From positions 1-64,000 of the IMG/VR virus record IMGVR_UViG_3300042446_002147: DNA of 64,000 nucleotides; one strand, given 5' to 3'. The position numbers were made by a program, and so were the translations under genes. Of the stretch, positions 33,582 to 42,707 are shown piece by piece. The notes beneath the pieces were generated by a model that ran no database searches, was not told the DNA's origin, and was given only the letters and a program-made list of their open reading frames with translations. The DNA comes from a virus. Within the stretch, counting starts at the first letter, position 1; each line of letters opens with the position of its first letter.

Positions 33582-34491
33582 AAAAATATTAATAACAGGA
33601 GGTACATCACATTTAGCTGAAAGTCTAAAAAAATATTTGCCTAATGCTTCTTATATAGAAGGAAGATCTGAATTAGATCTAACTGATTATCAATCAACAT
33701 TAGAATACTTTAAAAATGAATCTCCGTATTGGGTTTTACATTTAGCATCTAAAGTTGGTGGTATTAAAAGTAACATGGAAAATCCTTTTGAGTATTTCTA
33801 TGACAATCTATTAATTAATACTAATGTTTTTAGAGCATGTAAAGAATTAGAAATAGAAAGATTAACTTCTATATTATCAACATGTGTATATCCAGCAGAT
33901 AATGTTGAATATCCTATTGTAGAGAATAATATTATTTTAGGCGATCCAGAAAAAACAAATAGAGGTTATGCTCAATCTAAAAGAATATTAGCGGAACTCA
34001 CTGATCTTTATAATCAGAAATACGGAAAAAATTACAATTATATTATTCCTTGTAATCTTTTTGGTATGGAAGAATCGTATGATCCTAATAAAACACATTT
34101 TCTTACATCATTGATTTATAAATCTGCTAAAGCATTATCCAATGGCGATAAAGAACTTGAAATGTTTGGTAGCGGTAAAGTTCTAAGACAATTTGTAACG
34201 TATGACGATTTTGCAAGAATGCTAGCTTATTGTGTTGATAACGAAGTCTCTGAATCTTTTAATTTTTCTCCTGATTATAATTTATCATTAATTGAATATG
34301 GAAGTATTATAGAGAATATCACAGATAAAAAAATTAAGGTTACATTCAACGGTAATGGACCTGACGGGGTATACAGAAAAGATGCGGATAATTCAAGAAT
34401 GAAAAAAATAGCACCGGATTTTGAATTTAGTGTACTAAGAGAAAGTATAAAAGAAGTATTAGATTTTTATTTAGCAAATGATAGCATTTAG
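33574..34491 (+). CDS. GDP-L-fucose synthase-like (or GDP-colitose synthase-like) epimerase/reductase
   Basis: This 305-residue extended SDR has the nucleotide motif ITGGTSHLAESL and then HLASKVGGIKSN. The catalytic set is STCVYP (Ser, Cys), GYAQSKR (Tyr-x3-Lys) and CNLFG, as in GDP-4-keto-6-deoxymannose 3,5-epimerase-4-reductase (Fcl). With Gmd at 49068 it would give GDP-L-fucose. Since a ColD-like 3-dehydratase is also encoded, the ColC reaction (GDP-L-colitose) is an equal option. It is coupled to a GT11 gene by a 14-bp overlap, which favours use of an L-fucose-like donor. Confidence 0.8.
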   Translation: MNKKILITGGTSHLAESLKKYLPNASYIEGRSELDLTDYQSTLEYFKNESPYWVLHLASKVGGIKSNMENPFEYFYDNLLINTNVFRACKELEIERLTSILSTCVYPADNVEYPIVENNIILGDPEKTNRGYAQSKRILAELTDLYNQKYGKNYNYIIPCNLFGMEESYDPNKTHFLTSLIYKSAKALSNGDKELEMFGSGKVLRQFVTYDDFARMLAYCVDNEVSESFNFSPDYNLSLIEYGSIIENITDKKIKVTFNGNGPDGVYRKDADNSRMKKIAPDFEFSVLRESIKEVLDFYLANDSI

Positions 34492-35218
34492 TCACTTAGG
34501 AAAATATGGTAAATTGGGCAATCAGCTTTTTCAAATTGCTGTTGTTTATTCACATTGTATTAGAAACGGTAAAGAATTTATTTTTCCTGAGTGGAAATAT
34601 AATTCCTATTTAAAAACTCCAATTAGAACAGGATCAATACCACCAGGACTAATTTTACACAGAGAAAAAGATCCTTTTTCTTTCACCCCTATTCCTAATA
34701 TAGATAACATTGATCTCATTGGATATTTTCAGAACGAGAATTATTTTAATGGACAGGAGGACACAATAAGAGATCTTTTAGAACCAGCAGATTTTGTAAA
34801 ATCTAAAATAGAAGAAATAAATTTAGAAGGTATAACTGCTATACATGTAAGAAGAGGAGATTATCTAAACTTCCCTTTACACCATCCTATACCTCCTATG
34901 GATTATTATAATAGAGCAATAGAAAATTTAAAAGATAGGACTAGTAACTTTATGATTTTTTCTGATGATATCGAATGGTGTAAAGAAAACTTCTCTTCTG
35001 ATTTTTTATTCTCTGAAGAGAAAGACGAGTTCATAGACCTTTATAAAATGTCTAGATGCGCTAATTTTATAATTGCAAATTCTAGTTTTTCATGGTGGGC
35101 TTCATTCTTAAATAAATCAGATGATAAAATAATATATGCTCCGGAAAATTGGGTAGGACGAGGATACTTAGGTACTAGCTGGAGACAAGTTTACAGAAAA
35201 GAAATGAAAATAATATAA
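34478..35218 (+). CDS. GT11 alpha-1,2-fucosyltransferase-like
   Basis: This 246-residue protein begins with GKYGKLGNQLFQIAVVYS and contains IHVRRGDYLNFP, the HxRRGDY motif of family 11 that binds GDP-fucose, and later ANSSFSWWASFLN, also conserved in GT11. It would transfer fucose, or colitose by a relative, in alpha-1,2 linkage. It overlaps the Fcl-like gene, so donor synthesis and transfer are encoded together. Confidence 0.85.
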   Translation: MIAFSHLGKYGKLGNQLFQIAVVYSHCIRNGKEFIFPEWKYNSYLKTPIRTGSIPPGLILHREKDPFSFTPIPNIDNIDLIGYFQNENYFNGQEDTIRDLLEPADFVKSKIEEINLEGITAIHVRRGDYLNFPLHHPIPPMDYYNRAIENLKDRTSNFMIFSDDIEWCKENFSSDFLFSEEKDEFIDLYKMSRCANFIIANSSFSWWASFLNKSDDKIIYAPENWVGRGYLGTSWRQVYRKEMKII

Positions 35219-35222
35219 TATA

Positions 35223-36086
35223 GTGGAAAAAGAAACGATAGGTATTATAGGACAAGGATTTGTCGGATCTGCTGTTAGAGAAGGAATGGAAAAATATTTT
35301 GATGTTATATGCTTTGATAAGGATCCTAATAAATTTAGCAATTCCGTATCTGTATTTAATGTTATAGAGAATAGTGTATTATGCTTTTTGTGTGTACCAA
35401 CTCCTATGAAAAAATCAGGAGAATGTGATTTAAGTATAGTTAAGAAAGCACTTAATGAAATTTATGAGTGTACTACATCTTTAAATAAAAACCAATATAT
35501 AGTAGTGATAAAATCCACTATACCTCCAGGAACTACTAGTAAATTAAATTTAGAATTTCCAAATATTTCTATTGTTTTTAATCCTGAATTTTTAACTGAA
35601 GCTAATTCTGTTAATGATTACTTAGAACAAAACCGAATAATTATAGGAGGAGATAGACCAGCATCATCAAAAGTTAAGATGATTTTTACTAAGGCATTTC
35701 CTCGTGTACCTATAATTAAAACTAGCTCTACTATTGCAGAGACTATTAAGTATGTAACTAATACATTTTTAGCAATGAAGGTTTCTTATGCTAATGAAGT
35801 TTATCAGATATGTCAGGAATTAAATATAGATTATGATAAAGTTATAGAATACTCAAGATATGATGATAGACTGGGAAATTCACATTGGTCGGTGCCTGGT
35901 CCTGATGGAGATTTTGGCTTTGGAGGACATTGCTTCCCTAAAGACTTAGCTGCTTTTGAATTTATTGCAAAAGAAATGTGTATAGATACAATAATGTTAA
36001 CTGCTGCATTAGATAAAAATAAAAAAGTAAGAAAAAACCTAGATTGGGTTAAACAAGTAGGAAGAGCAGTATCGTTAGAAGAATAA
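35223..36086 (+). CDS. UDP-glucose/GDP-mannose dehydrogenase-like, short form
   Basis: The gene starts with GTG 4 bp after the preceding stop. IGIIGQGFVGSAV is the NAD-binding motif, KSTIPPGTT and FNPEFLTEANSVNDY are family signatures, and GFGGHCFPKDLAAF carries the catalytic Cys. At 287 residues it lacks the C-terminal sugar-nucleotide-binding domain of full enzymes (about 390-440). It may still make a uronic acid or have changed substrate; truncation with preserved catalytic residues suggests function rather than decay. Confidence 0.75.
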   Translation: MEKETIGIIGQGFVGSAVREGMEKYFDVICFDKDPNKFSNSVSVFNVIENSVLCFLCVPTPMKKSGECDLSIVKKALNEIYECTTSLNKNQYIVVIKSTIPPGTTSKLNLEFPNISIVFNPEFLTEANSVNDYLEQNRIIIGGDRPASSKVKMIFTKAFPRVPIIKTSSTIAETIKYVTNTFLAMKVSYANEVYQICQELNIDYDKVIEYSRYDDRLGNSHWSVPGPDGDFGFGGHCFPKDLAAFEFIAKEMCIDTIMLTAALDKNKKVRKNLDWVKQVGRAVSLEE

Positions 36087-36087
36087 T

Positions 36088-36705
36088 ATGAAAATACCAG
36101 GAATAGATAATATTTATTGCATAAATCTAGAAAGAAGACCTGATAGAAGGAATGAAGCTATAGAAGAATTTAAAAGATTCAATCTAGACTTCGAATTTTT
36201 TAATGGCGTTGACGGTCATGAATTAAATGTACCTGCTAAAATAAAACCAGGACACGTAGGATGTGTTATGTCACATCTTAACCTTTATAGATATCTTAAA
36301 GAACAAGAAGGTGAAATATTTATGATAACGGAGGATGATGTTGTCTTTAATGAAAATTTCATATATAGCTATTTAGATGTAGTAAGACACGTTCCTTCTG
36401 ATTGGCATCTTTTATATTTAGGTGGTAACCATAACGGAATGCCATTAAACATAATAGCACCAAATATTCATAGGTTACAAAAAACTTTTACAACTCATTG
36501 TTATTTGGTTAAAAAGACACATCTAGATGTTCTTATTAATGAATTTGATACAGTTAACATCTTTAATAGTGAGGTTGATGTTCATTTATCTCGAATACAA
36601 TTAAAAGTACCTTGTTACGGATTTACTCCATCTCTAGCATGGCAAAGAGACGGATTTTCTGATATAGAAATGAAAAACGTTGAATATAATTTTTTAAAGA
36701 AATAA
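36088..36705 (+). CDS. GT25 (LgtB/LPS-type) glycosyltransferase
   Basis: This 205-residue protein starts IYCINLERRPDRRNEAIEEF, continues VGCVMSHLNLYRYL and has FMITEDDVVF, the EDD motif of family 25. These enzymes add galactose or similar hexoses to LPS oligosaccharides or to collagen hydroxylysine. It is flanked by other transferases with 1-bp spacing. Confidence 0.82.
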   Translation: MKIPGIDNIYCINLERRPDRRNEAIEEFKRFNLDFEFFNGVDGHELNVPAKIKPGHVGCVMSHLNLYRYLKEQEGEIFMITEDDVVFNENFIYSYLDVVRHVPSDWHLLYLGGNHNGMPLNIIAPNIHRLQKTFTTHCYLVKKTHLDVLINEFDTVNIFNSEVDVHLSRIQLKVPCYGFTPSLAWQRDGFSDIEMKNVEYNFLKK

Positions 36706-36706
36706 A

Positions 36707-37645
36707 ATGGAAAATACATTTATCTTTACTGAAGCTTTTAATTGTGGAAAGATCCTAGCGGTTTGTTTAGAATCTTTTCATAGACACCACGATTTAAAAC
36801 TGAACATAATAGGTACATCTAGAGATTTTAAAGAAGCAGGCGATATTATAAATCATCCTAATAATGTACTAATTAATTGGGATTCACATAGCTCTGCAAA
36901 GGAGAAATGGTCAATTGGACATCAAGGAACTGCACTTGCTTTTGCAACTGCTATGAAAGGAAATATACATTCTGATAAATTTGTAATACATCTCGACTCC
37001 GATTGTTATTTTAATGGCGAATGTATTTCTGATATAGTTTCTATGCTAAATAATGGATATGATATAATAGGATCTCCTAGGCCTTATAAGAATAATCTAA
37101 GTGGTATAAAAGGATTAGAAAGAACACCAGACTGTGTGTCTACTTATTTAATGGGTGTAAATACTCATAAGATACCTAATTATGATTTTGAAATATTTAC
37201 CCGAATGTGTGGGGGATGGGCTTCTCCTACAGGACATAGATCTTTAGATTTCTTTGATCCTGTTACCCATGCAATAATAACAAACGGAGGAAGAATAGGA
37301 TTTCTAGACACATACAAATATGGTGGTATAGATTTAGATGGATCTAAGAATAATGGATTTGAATCGAATCTTAATTTTGACTGTGGATCACATATTGCTC
37401 ATTTTGGGGGGGTAGGATCAGGTAAAGCAGTTGCTGATAATTTATCTGAGCCACCAAAAGGATATGCTGATTGGGCTTATTACAGATGGAATTTTTTCTC
37501 GCATATATTCTTTAACACTGAAGCTTTAGAAAGCCCAGTAGCAGTATATTCATCACCCTCAGATCATCAAGGTAAAAGATGGTGTAACGGTGCAGCAGAT
37601 TCTTCTATAATAAATAACGCAAAAAAAGAACTTAATTTAAACTAA
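36707..37645 (+). CDS. putative GT-A glycosyltransferase
   Basis: This 312-residue protein has KFVIHLDSDCYFNGECISD, with an LDSD (DxD) motif placed as in GT-A folds, and an N-terminal FTEAFNCGKILAVCLESF. The C-terminal half (MCGGWASPTGHRSLDFFDP, then GSHIAHFGGVGSG) is conserved-looking but not assignable to a family by eye. It starts 1 bp after the preceding stop. Specificity is unknown. Confidence 0.6.
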   Translation: MENTFIFTEAFNCGKILAVCLESFHRHHDLKLNIIGTSRDFKEAGDIINHPNNVLINWDSHSSAKEKWSIGHQGTALAFATAMKGNIHSDKFVIHLDSDCYFNGECISDIVSMLNNGYDIIGSPRPYKNNLSGIKGLERTPDCVSTYLMGVNTHKIPNYDFEIFTRMCGGWASPTGHRSLDFFDPVTHAIITNGGRIGFLDTYKYGGIDLDGSKNNGFESNLNFDCGSHIAHFGGVGSGKAVADNLSEPPKGYADWAYYRWNFFSHIFFNTEALESPVAVYSSPSDHQGKRWCNGAADSSIINNAKKELNLN

Positions 37646-37646
37646 A

Positions 37647-38450
37647 ATGATAAAGCCAATAGTACAAGAAATATTATTAAAAGGATGGAGTGTGGATCCT
37701 TTTACTTATTTTGGAAGCTACCATAAAAGAGTAGCTATAGAAATAGATCCTTCCCGTGATCCACATTGGATAAATGATGAGTCTTTATTTAAAGTAGCAG
37801 TTCAAGTTGAGCCTCCGTCTGTAACTAATAAAGCAGTAGAACAGTATCTTGATGTGGAGGGAAATAAATTCGATCTTATTCTTACATATTATTCTTCTAT
37901 TCTTAAATCGAATAAGAAAGCTAAACTTTTTTATTTTGGCGACTCTTGGATAAAGGAGAAAAGCGAATCTATAGATAAAACAAGAAACGTTTCCTTTGTA
38001 ACATCTAACAAGAATTTTACTCCTGGACATGCTGTAAGAATGGAGGTAGTTGATTCTCTTCACTTAGGATTAGCTAGATTTGATTTGTATGGTAGGGGAT
38101 TTAATCCTATAGAAAAAAAAGAGGAAGGACTTAATGATTATAAATTCTCTATAGTAATTGAGAATGAGTTTATGGAAAATTGGTTTACTGAAAAAATAGT
38201 CGATTGCTTTAGAACTAAAACAATACCGATCTATAAAGGATGTCCTAATATTAAAGATTTCTATAATGAGAAAGGAATAATAAAATTTGATACTACGGAA
38301 GAACTTTACTCAATATTAAATGATGTAAATTTTAATAGTACTTCAATTTATGATTCAATGAAAGAATCTATGGATGATAATTATAATAGATCATGGGCAG
38401 ATCCTGCATTTAACGAAAGAGTAGAGATAGAAATAAAAAAATATCTATGA
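37647..38450 (+). CDS. GT10 alpha-1,3-fucosyltransferase-like
   Basis: This 267-residue protein has a C-terminal FSIVIENEFMENWFTEKIVD followed by CFRTKTIPIYKGCPN, which matches the family 10 donor-binding motif (FENS...YVTEK...G.VPV..G). The N-terminal acceptor domain is diverged and short. It would transfer an L-fucose-type sugar from GDP. With GT11 at 34478 it makes two potential fucosyl/colitosyl transferases. It overlaps the next gene by 4 bp (ATGA). Confidence 0.75.
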   Translation: MIKPIVQEILLKGWSVDPFTYFGSYHKRVAIEIDPSRDPHWINDESLFKVAVQVEPPSVTNKAVEQYLDVEGNKFDLILTYYSSILKSNKKAKLFYFGDSWIKEKSESIDKTRNVSFVTSNKNFTPGHAVRMEVVDSLHLGLARFDLYGRGFNPIEKKEEGLNDYKFSIVIENEFMENWFTEKIVDCFRTKTIPIYKGCPNIKDFYNEKGIIKFDTTEELYSILNDVNFNSTSIYDSMKESMDDNYNRSWADPAFNERVEIEIKKYL

Positions 38451-39163
38451 ATATAGATTTTTTAAATAGAACAATATTAGTAACAGGTGGTACTAAAGGA
38501 ATAGGATACCACGTAGCTAAAAATTTAAATTCTTGTGGAGCCAATGTTATTGTAACGGGTACAAAGGATACTAATATAGACTATGGTAAATTCTTAAAAG
38601 CTGATTTTTCAACTAGGGAGGGAATATACAAATTTATTGAAATTATAGAAGAAATACCTATAATAGATGGATGTTTTAATTGCGCGGGTATAAATAAAAT
38701 ATCATGCTTGGAAGATATAGACATAGAAGACTTTGATTCGATTATGAATGTAAACCTATATGCTCCGTTTCTTATATCTAAACATCTAATCCCAAAAATG
38801 AAAAAGAATAATTATGGTAGGATTGTAAACGTTTCTTCTATATGGGGATCGATAACAAAAAAAGGAAGGACCTCCTATTCTGTTTCAAAAAATGGAATAA
38901 TAGGTCTTACTAGAAGTTTAGCTGTAGAGGGAGCCAATAATAACGTGATAGTAAACTCGATATCTCCTGGATTTACTGAAACTGAATTAACTAGAAAATC
39001 TTTATCTGATTCAGATATCTTAGATCTTGAAAAAACAATACCAATGGGTAGAATGGCAACACCTAATGAGATATCTAATGTTTCGTTATTTCTTCTATCA
39101 GAATGTAATTCGTATATGACTGGGCAAAATATTATAGTAGATGGAGGATTCTCAATTGTATAA
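38447..39163 (+). CDS. short-chain dehydrogenase/reductase
   Basis: This 238-residue classical SDR shows LVTGGTKGIGYHVA (cofactor loop), NCAGIN, VNVSSIWG (Ser), SYSVSKNG (Tyr-x3-Lys) and a C-terminal SYMTGQNIIVDGG, as in FabG-like enzymes. In this operon it most likely reduces or oxidises a sugar intermediate. Its last 23 bp overlap the sugar cyclase gene, pointing to a joint pathway. Confidence 0.82.
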   Translation: MNIDFLNRTILVTGGTKGIGYHVAKNLNSCGANVIVTGTKDTNIDYGKFLKADFSTREGIYKFIEIIEEIPIIDGCFNCAGINKISCLEDIDIEDFDSIMNVNLYAPFLISKHLIPKMKKNNYGRIVNVSSIWGSITKKGRTSYSVSKNGIIGLTRSLAVEGANNNVIVNSISPGFTETELTRKSLSDSDILDLEKTIPMGRMATPNEISNVSLFLLSECNSYMTGQNIIVDGGFSIV

Positions 39164-40202
39164 AATAGATATAAAGTCATCAATAAGAGACTATAGTGTT
39201 TTCTTTATAGATTCAATAGAAGATCATATAAAAAATATAATAAAACCTAATGATATAATCATATGTGACAATAAGATTAACATATCTATTAACAAAAATC
39301 TTAAAATAATTAAAGTTAAGGCATCAGAAAAATCTAAAAGTTTTGATGGTGTTAATTCTATGATAACTAAAATATTAGATATAGGTTTAACTAAAAATGA
39401 TAGAATAATATGTATAGGTGGTGGAACCATACAGGACCTTGGATCTTTTATAGCTTCAATTTTATTTAGGGGGATAGATTGGATATTCTATCCTACTACG
39501 CTTCTTTCCCAGGGAGATAGCTGTATAGGAAGTAAAACTTCTATAAATTTTGGGGATTATAAAAATCAGCTAGGTAATTTCTATCCCCCTGCTTCTGTTT
39601 TTGTAGATATAAATATTCTTAAATCATTGGATGATTCAGAAATACGCTCCGGTATAGGTGAAATGTCTCATTACTTTTTTATTAAAGGTGGGAACGATCT
39701 AGATTTTTTTGTTAAAAATTACAAAAAATGCTTTGAAATAAATACATCTATAAGAGATATAATATACAAAAGCCTACTGATAAAGAAAGAATACATAGAA
39801 ATAGATGAGTTTGATAAAGGTCCTAGGGTTATTTTTAATTATGGACACACATTTGGACATTCAATAGAATCTATTAAAAAGTATTCAATCCCACATGGTA
39901 TTGCAGTATCTATAGGCATGGATATGGCTAATTATATTTCTTTTTGTAAGGGATATATAAAAGAGAACGATTTTTTATTTTACAGAAAGATATTAAAATC
40001 TATCTGGAGCGGGTTTGATTTATTAGATCTAGATGTAGATTTAATGATTACCTTTTTAAAAAAAGATAAAAAAAATGAATATAATAAAATAGGTTTAATA
40101 CTAACAAAAGGTCCCGGAAATATGTTCAAAGAACTTATTGATCCACACCCTGAACTATTTAACTATATCAATGATTATAAATTAAAATACATAAATAAAT
40201 AA
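39141..40202 (+). CDS. dehydroquinate-synthase-family sugar-phosphate cyclase
   Basis: This 353-residue protein has IICIGGGTIQDLGSFIASIL, PTTLLSQGDSCIGSKTSIN, RSGIGEMSHYFF and FNYGHTFGHSIES...HGIAV, the NAD- and metal-binding signatures of 3-dehydroquinate synthase and related cyclases (2-epi-5-epi-valiolone and 2-deoxy-scyllo-inosose synthases). It sits beside a phosphoheptose-isomerase-like gene, so a sedoheptulose-7-phosphate-type substrate is plausible; that is inference. A role in aromatic amino acid synthesis is unlikely in this setting. Confidence 0.8.
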   Translation: MEDSQLYKIDIKSSIRDYSVFFIDSIEDHIKNIIKPNDIIICDNKINISINKNLKIIKVKASEKSKSFDGVNSMITKILDIGLTKNDRIICIGGGTIQDLGSFIASILFRGIDWIFYPTTLLSQGDSCIGSKTSINFGDYKNQLGNFYPPASVFVDINILKSLDDSEIRSGIGEMSHYFFIKGGNDLDFFVKNYKKCFEINTSIRDIIYKSLLIKKEYIEIDEFDKGPRVIFNYGHTFGHSIESIKKYSIPHGIAVSIGMDMANYISFCKGYIKENDFLFYRKILKSIWSGFDLLDLDVDLMITFLKKDKKNEYNKIGLILTKGPGNMFKELIDPHPELFNYINDYKLKYINK

Positions 40203-40209
40203 AAAAGTT

Positions 40210-40818
40210 ATGATACTAAATCTTGAAAACATAGAAAGTAAATTTAATAATTTACTAGAATCTCCAAAATATAAAGAATTTATTAAGCAGATAAAAGAAG
40301 CAAAGAACATATACCTTGTTGGTAATGGAGGTCTTTGGTCAACAGCAAACCATGCTGCAGATGATTGCAATAGATTACTTACTAAAGCAGGAATTAATAA
40401 GATGTTTATTTCTATGGACAGTCAATGTCTAATTACATCTGTAGCAAATGATTATGGGTACAACAATATATTTGTTAGATGGCTAGAACTTTTGAAAAAA
40501 AATAACGCTAAATCATCAGAGACTATGGTTATAGGTTTATCCTGTTCTGGTACATCAAAAAATGTCATATCAGCTTTGCATTGGGGTAAAGAGAATGGAT
40601 ATAAGACATGTTTAATTTCTGGTCAAAAATCTGCAGTTATACCCGAAGATATGTTAGAGGTTTGTTTTGATACGGAATTTTTTCACACAACAGAAGTTTT
40701 ATCTCTTATATTATTTTACCAAATAATTATTGAATGTGGAGCTTCTTGTCCAACAATAAAAGAAGAAATTATAAGAAAAGGTTCTTCGCAACCTTTAACT
40801 AGACCTACAGACGAATAA
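40210..40818 (+). CDS. SIS-domain phosphoheptose isomerase-like (GmhA-like)
   Basis: This 202-residue SIS protein reads IYLVGNGGLWSTANHAADDC, ITSVANDYGYNNIFVRWLEL and VIGLSCSGTSKNVISALHWG. This is the order and spacing of GmhA (GNGGSA...H; ND.G; SGxS). GmhA turns sedoheptulose 7-phosphate into heptose 7-phosphate, the first step to ADP- or GDP-heptose. This fits the BAHT-like heptosyltransferase module at 3686. It overlaps the next gene by 1 bp. The later heptose enzymes were not found as a set. Confidence 0.75.
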   Translation: MILNLENIESKFNNLLESPKYKEFIKQIKEAKNIYLVGNGGLWSTANHAADDCNRLLTKAGINKMFISMDSQCLITSVANDYGYNNIFVRWLELLKKNNAKSSETMVIGLSCSGTSKNVISALHWGKENGYKTCLISGQKSAVIPEDMLEVCFDTEFFHTTEVLSLILFYQIIIECGASCPTIKEEIIRKGSSQPLTRPTDE

Positions 40819-41651
40819 TGCCATCCAAACAATTTTCTGATATAATAGATAAAGAGAAAGGTAAAATTGGGCTAGTAATGGGATTAGGTCCTAGCTTAGT
40901 ACAATCTTCACATTTTATAAAAGAGAAAGAGAAAGACAAGGATAATTTTTCTATTGTTTCTTGTAACAATATTGATGTTATGTCCGATTTTAAAGTAGAT
41001 TATTGGATACTTGCACAACCTGCAGATTACTGTAATCCTTTACATATTCCTTTAGCAAAAGATAGGTATAATAAAATGGGTGCAACTTTCTTGTATACAG
41101 ATTGTTTAGATCTTACACCAAGAGAGGAAGTTGAAGAGATGTTAAAAGATATAGATTATATTGGATACGATCAAAGACATATTAATTCAGAAAGATGTGG
41201 ATGGTTAGATGTACACGGCAGACCTCCCTCCTGTTGTAATGGTATTATAGAGGGAAGACTTTGTATACAGGAGGAATTCCAAAAATACACAGGATCTGAA
41301 AATAAATACGGTTCAGGAGATACTGTTGGTGTGCATATGGTTTCTTTAAGTGTTATGTTAGGATTAAATCCTATTTACATATCTGGTATAGATCTGGATT
41401 ATACCAACGGATATTTTAACAACGATTTTGAAGGCGAAGAGGGTATTAAAAATCTAGGAATGAGATTAGTTGATCGAATAACCATGGGAATGAATAGTAT
41501 AAATAAATCTCCTGACATAGTAGATAGGATAATAAGTGATTTATCAATAATTAATGAATCCGCTAAAAAAATAGGTGTTAATATATACAATACATCTAAA
41601 GAATCTCGACTTAATGAGGTCTTTGATTATTTTGATATAAGTAAACTTTAA
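40818..41651 (+). CDS. Maf/DUF115-like putative glycosyltransferase, paralogue 1
   Basis: This 277-residue protein has LVMGLGPSLVQSSHFI, VDYWILAQPADYC, YTDCLDLTPREEVEEM and LNPIYISGIDLDYTNGYF. It is clearly related to the gene at 42704 (shared DLTPR, IQEEF, IDxDYxxGY). The GxGPSL and the C-terminal acidic strand are typical of the DUF115/MptE/GT42-like superfamily, which includes Maf enzymes that add nonulosonic acids to flagellin. With CMP-sugar genes nearby, a CMP-ulosonate transferase is a fair guess. Confidence 0.6.
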   Translation: MPSKQFSDIIDKEKGKIGLVMGLGPSLVQSSHFIKEKEKDKDNFSIVSCNNIDVMSDFKVDYWILAQPADYCNPLHIPLAKDRYNKMGATFLYTDCLDLTPREEVEEMLKDIDYIGYDQRHINSERCGWLDVHGRPPSCCNGIIEGRLCIQEEFQKYTGSENKYGSGDTVGVHMVSLSVMLGLNPIYISGIDLDYTNGYFNNDFEGEEGIKNLGMRLVDRITMGMNSINKSPDIVDRIISDLSIINESAKKIGVNIYNTSKESRLNEVFDYFDISKL

Positions 41652-42707
41652 ATGTATAAGCATCTAATAATTTTTCCACAAAAAAAATGCGAATATAATA
41701 CATGGTCTAGGCTTAATGCCTTTATCAGTGAGATAAGAGATATGTACGAAAGAATATCGGTAGTTTTACCAACAAAGGTAGCTACTATAATTTCGGAAGC
41801 GGATGATTTTATTTCTTGTAATGATAATTTTTTGGATACAATAAGAGAGAATTATCCACAGCTTCATCATTGGGAAGAAAAACTAGATGGGCCTTCTATT
41901 TTTCACGAAACTGTCATGGGTTATATTAAAAATGATCCTGATCTATTAAGAGCAGAGATTATAAGTATTACCCCTTATGAGGTAATATCATTAGAAAATC
42001 CTAATAATATTAATTTACTCAACCAAATATATCGGGTTAGTCACGGGGGTTATAGGGATGCTTTAAGAAGAGACTGGGAGTTTTTAAAAAAATATATTTC
42101 CAGTAAGCCATTATTAAATCCATCTCTAGATTCTAAAAAAAAAATGGAGCATAAATTTGAATCACATCTTAAAAAAAATAAAAAAAATTATCTCCTAATA
42201 TCTAGAAGTACTACTTTAAAAAGTGTTGCAAATTATAATACGAAAATACAAATACCTGAACTTGAGGATCATATAAGATATTGGACTAATAACGGAATAG
42301 GTATTATAAACATCGGGTTCCCCCCTGCTTCTTATGATAATATGAGTGATAGTTATTTAGAAATTGAAGAGAGCTTATCACACGATGAAGTTTTAGCTAT
42401 TTCTTCTATCGTTGACGGAACAATAATTAGCGGAAGTGCTGGTGGATATCTAGTTCATATTTTAGGCAATGTCGATTTATTTATACTAACAGAAGATTGG
42501 GGTATAACCTTATCTAAAAGCGGTGAAAAATCAGACGAGGAAAAATACAATCTTATATCAGTAAGAAAAAACAGGACTGAAGTCAAGACTATAGCTAATT
42601 ATGAATGGCTTAGGGATGTTAATTTTTCAGGAGATTTTTTATTGTCCCACAATAGTGAAGTTAAGAAAGATTTTAGTATCACTAAAAATATAAACTATAT
42701 CCTATGA
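41652..42707 (+). CDS. putative glycosyltransferase, GT-B-like, unassigned
   Basis: This 351-residue protein sits between the two DUF115-like paralogues. The C-terminal half has NYLLISRSTTLKSVAN, GIGIINIGFPPAS and the stretch GTIISGSAGGYLVHILGNVD, which resembles the donor-side SGxGG loops of GT-B enzymes. I cannot place it in a family. It ends with an ATGA overlap to the next gene. A transferase role is inferred from context. Confidence 0.5.
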   Translation: MYKHLIIFPQKKCEYNTWSRLNAFISEIRDMYERISVVLPTKVATIISEADDFISCNDNFLDTIRENYPQLHHWEEKLDGPSIFHETVMGYIKNDPDLLRAEIISITPYEVISLENPNNINLLNQIYRVSHGGYRDALRRDWEFLKKYISSKPLLNPSLDSKKKMEHKFESHLKKNKKNYLLISRSTTLKSVANYNTKIQIPELEDHIRYWTNNGIGIINIGFPPASYDNMSDSYLEIEESLSHDEVLAISSIVDGTIISGSAGGYLVHILGNVDLFILTEDWGITLSKSGEKSDEEKYNLISVRKNRTEVKTIANYEWLRDVNFSGDFLLSHNSEVKKDFSITKNINYIL

